In this document: one piece after another, positions 55,500 to 64,000 of the stretch
How positions within the stretch are numbered: the first letter of the stretch is position 1
Layout of the letters: each line of letters begins with the position of its first letter
Assembly (NCBI RefSeq): GCF_031143425.1
Contig: NC_090446.1
Location: 1,029,033,066-1,029,097,065 of the forward strand
Direction: 5' to 3'
DNA length: 64,000 bases
Source of the DNA: Pleurodeles waltl
Taxonomy: Eukaryota > Chordata > Amphibia > Caudata > Salamandridae
Notes under the pieces: model-generated
What the model saw: the letters and a program-made list of their open reading frames with translations, nothing else
What the model was told of the DNA's origin: nothing
The model's database searches: none
Made by a program: the position numbers and the translations under genes

Positions 55500-57180
55500 A
55501 TGTGCCACTTAGGGCACACTAAAGGGGTTTTGCAGGTGGGACTATAAGGGTGAGTAGGGGGCTAGCAGCCGGGTGGCCTGTTGGCCTTGGCCACCAGTGG
55601 GCACCATTGCCGCAAAACTGAGGCTGTGGCAGATAAGCCCAAGATGCATGCCATACCACAGCTCGAGTATGGAGTCTGCCTTGTCCCCAAACAGGTGAGT
55701 CCCATGAGTCCCATGAGGGATGATTGGATATCACCTGAAAAATGGTGGACTACACCCAGGCATGGTGGTGAAAGGCAACACTGCTGCTGATGGCCCACCA
55801 GATGGAATTAATGGTGCTCAAGTCATGACGAATTGTGAACTTGGCAACATCCCAGCCACCTTGGGTGGCTTGGAAAAGGACAGGTCACAGATCTTCATGG
55901 ACATCCGGGAGGACTTGAGCCACTAAGTCCCAAAGAGCATGGGAATAGCACCCCAGGAGGCAGCTGATGCTCATGGACCTGGACACAAAGATGGTAGATA
56001 AAAATACTAATTTGCCAAAATTTTCAACACATTTAGGCCCTCTTTACGGGTTTGGCGGGCGGCGGAGGTTGCCTATCAAACTCTCTCCGCCTTCAGACTG
56101 CCTGTTCGGCCTGAACCCCGCCAGCCCTATTAGGAGTACACCGCAGGGCCGGCGGGCGGAAGCAGCATTTCTGCCCTCCGGCCCTGCAGTGAAAAGGGCC
56201 TTAATATTGATGCCGGCTCCTAATGGACAGCGGGTGCAACAGCACTGCCTGTAATTCAGGCAGTGGAATGGGCATCTCCCAATCAGGGAGCTGACTGGTA
56301 GGTCAGAGCAAGTTTTGGTCCATGCGCATACTTGGGTGTCTGTTAAAGCCTTGTTAAAAGGCATGAAGGGTTCAGAAAATGTTTGACCTGACTGTAAAAA
56401 GTACACCAATATGTTAGTCTTGACATTTAAGATGTAGAGCTAGGGTTATGGACTTCAGCCTACGCATTACCATGGCGTAGAAAGCATATTCCTCTGCGGG
56501 TGGTCCAGGGAGTGAGAGGAAACCGATTTCAGGGGAGACAACTAGGTCACTGTCCTCCTGCAAGTCATCATACTAACTGGATTTGTTAAAGGGGTGAGCA
56601 AGCTCAATAATTGCATCATATTCATTGTCCGAGTCTGTGCCAAAAAGACAATGTCAAGTATGTTGTCATCCTTGTGAAGATAGCGGAGTAAGCGGCACCT
56701 CAACTGCTGTTAGGTATGGTGTTGGGCGAGATCGGACCGGCACAATCTCAGAGTCAGACAGGACTTTAAGAAGCCCCTCCTCCAGCGTCAATGGATTCGG
56801 AATTGGTGTCAAAGTCTCAGGGACTGGCATTGACTGCAGCACTGGAGGTGGGGATCCAGACTGGAGCCGGAAGGGTCGGGACGGATTTAGAGGGTCCATC
56901 TGGTGCAGAGGGTGAACACACCATCGATACTGCAGGTAGAATGCCTCTCAGCTCCTTGGTGCCTGTAGGCATGCCAGAGAGAGTTGGTGGGGAGCCAAAG
57001 AGCCAGTGCATGGATGTGCAAAACTCTTCAATCTGTTGTGGGGTGGCAGACAGCCCCAGAAACTCTGGTTGTGCTGGAACCAGTTGCAGGATCGGCTCTG
57101 AAGTCAACCAACTCCAGGAGTGCGATCTAGATCCATAACGCTGCCCCCATGACAGCTCAGACAAATGCGAGTGGCAAGAG
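55500..57180 (-). pseudogene. D1 upstream region, possible gag remnant
   Basis: Short minus-strand frames only (57164-56817, 55798-55562). The first is Ser/Pro-rich without a clear domain. Its position upstream of RT suggests gag. I do not recognise a protein family. Confidence 0.3.
56035..56262. mobile_element. Truncated GC-rich Harbinger-like fragment inside D1
   Basis: Starts GGCCCTCTTTACGGG and is GC-rich ('ggcgggcggcggagg', 'ccggccctgcag', 'ggccggcgggcgg'), in the style of the element at 32988-33592. The right end is missing. Confidence 0.55.
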
Positions 57181-57810
57181 GGAATGAGTCCTATTTAGAT
57201 TTCTTATGTTTCATTTTAAACTTACTCAATTTGGATCGCAACGAAGACCAGCCTCGCAAGCGGCTTCAGTGACTCCAGGAGTGGGAATTGGACTGGGACA
57301 GAATCTGGGAATTGAACCGTGACTTAGAACATTCTCAGTGAGGAGTGTTTTTAAGCTTGGTGATAGAAAGTTTCACTTCACAATCTCGGATGAACTTCAG
57401 ATTCATCAACATGCAGTCACTTCAGGCCTTGGAGTCTGGATGGGGATCTGTACCAGACATTTGCTTGCAAGAGTGCCGCTAGGGTTTAAAAAACTGTTGT
57501 TTTAGGAGGAGACATCCCTTGCACACTGTAGAATTTAGTCAAAAACATTTAGGAAAAGAGACTCAGAGATGAGAAGATGCTCTGGATCTGCATCAGGAGG
57601 CACGGAAAGAAAAAAACTGGTGTTGGGTGCACAGGACTGTTGCCAATATAGGCTCCACGCACCATTTCCGGGGCGAAACGGCATTGGTACGGAGCTGCAT
57701 GGTGTCACCTTCTGGTCTACAGAAGTACTGTTTAAAAGTTTCTGGATCCAGACTTATGCCTGGGGAATATTCAAAAGGTGAAGAGTCTGTGGTTAGAAAC
57801 CTCTATCTGA

Positions 57811-58580
57811 CTTTACCTATATCCAACCCTTACCCATAAAATCACCCTTACTTCCCTTTACCTCTACCTTATTTAAAAAGGCAACACTTAAATATGGAGT
57901 AAAGTATTGAGGGGTAAAAGATGTGCAGTAAAGGTAAAAACCCATTTAAGTCACTTACCTCTGTGGTAAAGACTGCAGGGTAAAGGTCATGTAAGCATTA
58001 CATTCCTACTAATAATACTATTCATCATGAATGGATGCCTTAATTTATCCTCCAAATGCCTTCCCAAATTCAAATTTGATACCAAAATCTTTAGCACTGT
58101 ATTACATCCACTCACTCATCTCTTTAAGTTTAATTCCATAGCTGAGCTCTCCATCACCACACTCCCTTAATGCAGTACTCAGCCTTGTTTAATTCTTCTA
58201 TTCTACTTCCATTTAGTTGTTGTAGGATCTCAAGACTACCTCAACCTTCGTTTCCCAAACACTACACCCTTCTTTTTTGTCAAAAAAATTGAGCCTCACA
58301 CAGCACTTATAAATGGGACAGAAACCTTCTTCTGCTTTTGCAAGTAATGTCTCAGACAAATCTGGTGGGTCTATGTTCTATATAACACAAGCAAATTACA
58401 GATATTCTACTGGTACATTCTAAATGTTCTATTCCCCCCTGCAGCAAAAATAATTTGAAGGAAAAATATAAAAGAATAGAAATTACCTACAAAACGGCGA
58501 GTCAAGGATGCACAAGACAGCTTTTTTGTGACTACTCTCCCCTTGTTGAAAGATTTATCTTCACTTTAAGAAATGAAACT
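57811..58580. other. No gene seen
   Basis: AT-rich DNA with no coding or repeat structure I can name. Confidence 0.3.
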
Positions 58581-58599
58581 TTATATTTCAAGAGTTAGC

Positions 58600-59535
58600 A
58601 GCAAATTCAGCCTTCACCCGTCGCAGTTTTATCTCTATCTGCAACTGTGGCATGCCTACGAATGCTACAGGGATATGCTATTGCAGTCCCAGAATTTAAC
58701 CCACTTGAATGCAAATTAATCACTGATGAGCAGGGAGGGGAGGAGGTATATCTAGACTTTATAAATCTCTGGTCATTAATGTGCTCGACCCGCTGGATCC
58801 CTGAGGTCCAGATGGGAAGAGAATGTAGGGGTCCTAGATGATGGTGAGAGAGCAGAGGAGAAAATGGCTTTGAAGGTACTTGCGATCTCCATGCATCTTC
58901 GCCTGGTTCAGTTCACATATCTACAAAGGAATTATTACTCTCCCAAGCACCTCTGGCGTATGGGTGGAGCACGTGACTTGGCATGTCTGTGGTGTGGGTC
59001 CACCCTGGGTACCTTGAAACTACCTGAACCTGCCATGGGGCGTAAGCGTACTTGTTGACAGTCAACAGACATATGGAGAGGGGGGAATGCTTTCTCTGGT
59101 GCTAGATCTCAAAACAGTACTACCTTGCATTGACATATATTGTGGCCAAAAGAAACCGTGCTAGACACTGGGGTGACGCGTAAGCTCCGTCAATCCATGA
59201 ATGGGTTCGAGGAATGGACTCCTGCGTGGCACTGAAAAAGCTGGTGTATAAGGTGGGAGGGGTTCCACAGAAATATGGCCGATTATGGGGGGGGGAGGAT
59301 CGAGGTGCACCAATGATTTAATGCAAATTAGTTGAGACGATGGTCATTGTCTGATGGACTGTGTACCCATGCCACAGTGACATTGATATTTGACAATTTT
59401 GGAGTTGTGTCTGATTCTATGTATATTTATTACGCTGTTTGGTGCTCCGTCTATGGCTCACTGGGCGTGAGCTTGGAGTTTTTATTGATGTGGTTGATTA
59501 AAAATAAATTGAATAAAAAGTGTTTAAAAAAAAAA
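58600..59535 (+). mobile_element. L1-d: 5'-truncated L1-type LINE, 3' end
   Basis: C-terminal ORF2 text: LLECK-type region at 58647-58841, then LRLVQFTYLQRNYYSPKHLWRM and CLWCGS (start of the zinc knuckle) in 58864-59058. Next is a 3' UTR ending 'aaaataaattgaataaaaag' with an A-run at 59526-59535. Comparable to the C-termini of L1-a, L1-b and L1-c. 5' truncation is typical of LINE insertion. No target duplication identified. Confidence 0.72.
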
Positions 59536-59880
59536 CTTCACTATTCCACAGCCACATACTATGCACAAATCATCAGTTTCCAGCAGTGTAACACACAAAC
59601 ACATTGTTACTGAAATAATAAACGGGTCTTTGCAATTGAGCCCTTATAACAGATTACCAAACGTATTCACTAACACATAAAAAATGTAGTTAAAAATCTC
59701 GAAGTTGGGCAAACACGTATCAGAAACTCTTGCTCTGGTACCTGAAAAAGGCACTGAAATCCTTTTCAACATCAATACTAGTTTAGTTTCTAAATGCACT
59801 CTTTCTTAAGGCATTCCACTGCTCTCTAACCAGTTAACTGTTTAGAGAATTAAGAGATGGCCCCTAGTTAAGCTATTAGT
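59536..59880. other. No gene seen
   Basis: Short AT-rich gap between L1-d and the hAT relic. Confidence 0.3.
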
Positions 59881-61681
59881 GTGGTACTAGCAGAACCACA
59901 TTCGGATGCACAAGTGGATGCAACTCACTTTTTGGCGATCAGAAAGAAACCGGAAACAAATTCTGTTTGCCAAATAAACAGTCCTGTGAAAAGGCAAGTT
60001 GAAGAAAATCGGAAAAACTTATTTCCAATTTTGTTCACTATCTTATTTTGTGGCACACATCACATCGCTTTGCCTGAGGAAAAAAACCTACAACCAGAAA
60101 CGTGAAAGGTCTGTACCAATTTCACATTGATGCAGAAGATGTGATCCTAAAGAAGCATCTGGAAAATGCACAAAGTTAATGCAAGTCGGTTTTGAGTTAA
60201 ACATGAATTGATTACATTATGTGAAGGAACATTAAGGAAAGATCTAGTATCCTTAGTCATTATATCAAATGGATTTTCAATCATTGCTGATGAAAGTGAT
60301 GACATATCCGGAAATTAACAGATGTCACTTGGAGTACGTTTTGTTGTCACAAGTTGCACCGTAGTTGTCATTAGAGAAGAATTCCTTGGATTTGCAAACT
60401 TAAAAGAAATGGATGTTATCTCAAATGCAAATATGATTATGGATACTTGTTCTAAATTTGGATTAAACTTAGAAAAACTCCATGGCCAAGGGTATGATGG
60501 ATGTTCTACAATGGCAGGAAAGGAAGGTGGTGTTGAAGCCATAGAAAAGAGAAAATATCCTAAAGCTGCTTTTGCTCACTGTGCTGCACGTAAACTTAAT
60601 TTGGTTGTTAATGACCTGAATGCTGTTCCTGATATACAGAATTCTACTGGCACAGTGAAAGCCATCATCAAGTTTTTCCTTGAGAGTCCAAAAAGAAGAT
60701 CACTTATTCCCAATATGCCATTGCTGACTGAAACACAATAGACAGCAAAATACAAGAGCATTAGAATTTTTAGCTCAAATGTTGCAGAGATTTTTAAGCA
60801 ATCAAGCTTACTTGTTAGTACAGTACAAGGAAAAACACATCAGGATGCATATCAATTGCAATGCTTCTCAGGCACAGTGAGCTTTCTCTTTTTCTAGTCC
60901 ATAATTTCAAATTACTGATCAAGTTTGGACTCTGTAGGCCAGGCACTCCAAGCTAATCAGCTTGATATCCTCAAGGTCTGTAATCACATACAAGACCTTC
61001 TGCCTGTGTTCCGCGATCACAGACAAAAAAACAGAAGAACAATTTAAATAATTTTTTTCAAATGTTCAAGCAATGGCAGAAACACTGAACATAGAACATT
61101 GTGTTCTCAGACAGTGTGGCCGGCAAGTATTTCGTTCTAATTTTGGTTCCTCTTGTGTGGAAGAATACTATTGCCAGTCTATCTATGTGCCATACATAAA
61201 CTCTATTATTGCATCATTAGAAAGACAGTTTGGCAATGTAAACAAGAACAATTTCAGTCTCTTCTCACTTTACCTAAAACACATGGCACAAATGACACCT
61301 GAGCAATACAAATGCCAGATTGCAAACATCAGAGGAATTTACAACACTGAAAACTTGGAAGCCGAAGCAGTCACATGGTTTTAGATCTGGTCAACAAGGG
61401 ATGAGCAGCTTGAAAATGTTTTGCTGCATTTGCTAAACCACAAAGATTTATTTCCATCAGTCCAGCAAGCAATTCCAGTGACCACTTGTACAGTGGAAAG
61501 GTCTTTCAGCACAACAAGAAGGGTGAAAACCTGGTTCAGGTGGACAATGGGAGATGATCGCTTATCTGGTTTGTGCGTGATGAGCATATATCAAGCAAAA
61601 AATGACGAAAACAAACAGCTGATTGAAAAAGTAATTGATACATTTGCACAAGACCACGGGCGTTTACAGGTCCTTTTTTGA
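59881..61681 (+). pseudogene. hAT-superfamily transposase, broken
   Basis: Cut-and-paste transposase. N-terminal part (59881-60105): QVEENRKNLFPILFTILFCGTHH, the region before the catalytic fold. 60110-60320 continues as YQFHIDAEDVILKKHLEN with stops. Core (60322-60741): MSLGVRFVVTSC, EFLGFANLKEMD, LHGQGYDGCSTMAGKEGGV, FAHCAARKLNLVVND, the typical hAT RNase-H-like block. 61073-61384 is the helical part. 61421-61681 carries the C-terminal dimerisation domain (VTTCTVERSFSTTRRVKTW, GDDRLSGLCVMSIYQ). Stops occur at about 60740-61070 and 61384. The family includes ZMYM/52-kDa-repressor-like domesticated proteins, but the stops argue for a dead transposon. Terminal repeats not found. Confidence 0.85.
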
Positions 61682-62639
61682 GATCACTAACCAGTGAACA
61701 AAAACTGTAGAAAACTATTCACTGAAAAATCTGATTGTTAAATTTGAGCAAGAGTGTACATGTTTGCAGTTCCTGACCTGAAACAGTTATCCAGTTTAAA
61801 TTTATATGTTTTATTTTCTAATTTGGATGAGACAGTTGTTATTTTATTTAAGTTAATATATTTAATTGTATTTATTTTAATATATTTAAGTTAATACATT
61901 TTCAAAATAAATACATTTGTCATATATTTTAATTGTCATTTGTTTGTGCAAATTAACACCAAATGCAGAATCTACATGATTTTTATAATGCAGTTATAGT
62001 GCCTTGGTCGTGTGTGTAAGAATAATGTGGAGCCATCAATAGTGTTAACATAAAAACAGATTAGAAATTACTAATCAGATAATGTCAGCTTGATCCTTCT
62101 TTTAAGCTTTTGCATCTGGTTTCTCAACCATTTGCATGCCTACGCTTTGTATGATAATGACTATGCCCCCACCCTTTTTGATATTGTCAAAAAGGGTCGG
62201 AGGATGGATGACATTAAAATGATACCCCCTGAAAAGATTTCTGCAGACACCGGTGACTGCAGACCATGGAAAGACTCTTGCCACTACTAAATCATGTAGG
62301 CATAGCATATGAACCACCCTTAGAGCGCCACCTTCCACACAAGGGGACAGTCTGGCCAGTGGTTTAACGAAACATGAGGGGCCTCCCTGCAAAGTACATG
62401 GATGGGCCCCCTCCACCATCCAGTCAGGAGCTCTCAGGCCAGGAGACCACTGCCCATGCACAGTGTACTGTGCTGAGGGGGCCCCTTGGAGCTTGGGCCC
62501 TCCAGGCAAATGCAGGGGCTGCGGGGGCTATTGTTACGCCACTGAGTTTGGCCTACCGCAGATACACATCAGCGCCTCATGCACAGGTACATAACCCAGT
62601 CCTCGACAACTGAGGACTTACAAGATAGAGGATAACATG
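61682..62639. other. No gene seen
   Basis: AT-rich to 62100, with 'atatttaagttaatac'-type words near 61855-61905. 62130-62290 and 62300-62560 look like unassigned repeat fragments. Confidence 0.3.
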
Positions 62640-64000
62640 CACCCACAGTCACATTCTTCTCTGCTGTAATGCATCTTCTAGGAAGCAAGTTTGGAGGCAC
62701 TTCATACTGCATGAAACACAATGAATGCAGGGGAGTGATACTACAAACCCACTCATGCTGAATTTCGTTCAGGGAAGCAAAATCTGGCAGTCATTGCAGA
62801 GTGTCCAAAGTGTGTGTACTGGGACTTCATGCCTGTAGACAATGCACTCAGAGACACTGTCCTGACAATGAATGACAATTCTTAGCAGCTCATGAACTAT
62901 CACATAGTTTGGCGAGATGACGGCCATCTAAGATATCTCGGTGAAACTTCTCTTAGACCCACAGTCTCCATGCTTGCTCATTGTGAGGCAATGTTGTTGC
63001 TGCCGGAATCGCGCTATGCAGATCCCAGACTTCCTTGCTAAGACCCATTTGTTTTTATATGGTTTGTACTGAAGGATATTGAGAACGCAAAGAAGTATTC
63101 AGAACATTATGTTGTTGATGGAGACAAACTACACTGTTTTGGGAACATTTCTATGACCTCTTCAAAATCTCAAGGCTGTTATATTTACTAAGGGTTATTC
63201 TGTGACAGAAAAGGAAGGATTCCTAGCCTGGGCAATATGCAAATGTCAAAGTATAAAAAGGCATTTGAGTTTTAGTATGTACCTAGACATTGCAAAGACA
63301 AGCAAGAACTAGAATAGTAACATTGTTGATTATCTCAACCATAGTCAAGTAGAATCTATAACTGATGAGGCAGTCTGATGGTGATCAGTGCCTCTATTTT
63401 GTCTCTTATTCAATTCTTGTTTCCCCGTTTATTCTACTGCCTCTCCTTTTCCTATGTATGCATATGCATATCACAATGGTGGAAGCATTTAGCTGCCAGA
63501 TGCCAATGGTATTGAAATAATTTGCAGAGATCAGATCCCAAGATGCAGAAGGAGCTCTGAATGAAACTGGTGAGAGGAGAAATAGAAGACATGGGCCTGG
63601 ACTTGATCAACAACTTACCTTTGTTAATTCTATTTCTAGTGGATTATCTATCTAAATGCAAATCCCTCTCCTTCTGAATTCACCAAGGTCCCAGACTGGA
63701 TCCAGAACCTATTCAGCAATTGATTTTGCGTGTATCAGACTAGGACACAAACTCTGCCCAATGTCCAGAGTAAATTGACTTGCTGGATGGATGGTATGCC
63801 ACCAAGATGACTTCCACCATGTCTGCAGGCAGGTCAACCTACTCAACTGGTTCTGCTAAATCTCCAGGCATGGAGATGTAGGTTGTGGATATTCGAATGA
63901 ACAATTTCTATTGCTGGGATAGCTAGTTCTCCTGAAGAGGTTGATGGATTGGAGGGCAAATGCTAACATCAGCAGCTCTGAGTAATATACTCTCTGTGCC
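62640..64000. repeat. Dispersed repeat related to 29185-29622, runs off the window
   Basis: Shares with the 29-kb fragment 'cagtcacattct.ctctgctg', 'actggatccagaacctattcagcaattgat', 'ctcaactggttctgctaaatctccaggcatggagatg'. Internal sequence absent from the 29-kb copy lies at about 62700-63590. Continues beyond the window. No coding domain. Confidence 0.5.

Larger units (their letters stand above)
54440..57810 (-). mobile_element. DIRS-like retroelement relic D1 (minus)
   Basis: Same family as D2: shares the RT region and the outer end ('gtttctggatccagacttatgcctggggaatattca' at about 57737-57772). Order on the minus strand: terminus, a region of gag-like but unassigned fragments (57164-55500), RT (about 55250-54578). 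Interrupted at 56035-56262 by a truncated Harbinger-like piece. No tyrosine recombinase is readable, so the DIRS class is inferred from RT motifs. Confidence 0.62.

Noticed and set aside
59881..61681. Domesticated ZMYM/hAT-like host gene
   Set aside because: Multiple in-frame stops and missing segments; no exon structure that would bypass them.
1..64000. tRNA, rRNA or host protein-coding exons
   Set aside because: No cloverleaf with A/B boxes, no rRNA-like block, and no coding signal outside mobile elements was found by reading; a search tool could still reveal small exons.

Overview
The window looks like intergenic DNA from a very large, repeat-rich vertebrate genome, most likely a urodele (newt-type) amphibian. 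That call is an inference. It rests on PIF/Harbinger-like elements ending in GGCCC/GGGGC with 3-bp target duplications, on DIRS-like, gypsy, L1, L2 and hAT relics, and on the absence of any convincing host exon, tRNA, rRNA, operon or CRISPR array. Every recognisable protein belongs to a mobile element, and all are damaged by stops, frameshifts or deletions.

Layout. 0.2-1.6 kb: LTR-like repeat with a TATA box. 2.5-4.3 kb: two non-autonomous Harbinger-like elements. 5.2-13.8 kb: a plus-strand L1 relic (L1-a). It carries a foldback structure at its deletion junction, a nearly complete minus-strand L1 (L1-b, 6659-13026, 15-bp target duplication) and a 156-bp palindromic MITE. 14.2-20.3 kb: further Harbinger-like elements. 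20.3-21.9 kb: minus-strand gypsy pol, interrupted by an 864-bp element. 23.7-26.7 kb: a third L1 (L1-c). 27.9-28.3 kb: a MITE. 29.2-30.1 kb: a DIRS-like terminal fragment.

30.87-32.15 kb: a retrotransposition-type insertion made of a 478-bp near-perfect inverted repeat with degenerate hammerhead-like motifs. 33.0-34.4 kb: two GC-rich elements with clean 3-bp duplications. 34.9-35.1 kb: a hairpin cluster. 35.6-39.8 kb: a minus-strand DIRS-like relic hosting another Harbinger-like element. 41.3-42.7 kb: L2-like LINE tail.

42.8-50.95 kb: a large PIF/Harbinger element, the most gene-like region. It has a DDE transposase with a short intron and is flanked by two different Myb/SANT-like genes. One Myb gene is divergent and close to the transposase; the other faces it tail-to-tail and abuts the right terminus. 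51-53.5 kb: degenerate G-rich unit arrays in opposite orientations and a run of consecutive hairpins. 54.4-57.8 kb: a second DIRS-like relic. 58.6-59.5 kb: L1 3' end (L1-d). 59.9-61.7 kb: hAT transposase relic. 62.6-64.0 kb: a repeat related to 29.2-29.6 kb.

The elements do not form a pathway. They form a nesting record in which each insertion dates the host element as older. The best leads are the three-gene Harbinger architecture, the compound inverted insertion at 30.9-32.2 kb, the L1/foldback nest at 6.5-13.05 kb, and a shared Asp-to-Asn change in the reverse transcriptase box of one gypsy and two DIRS-like copies.
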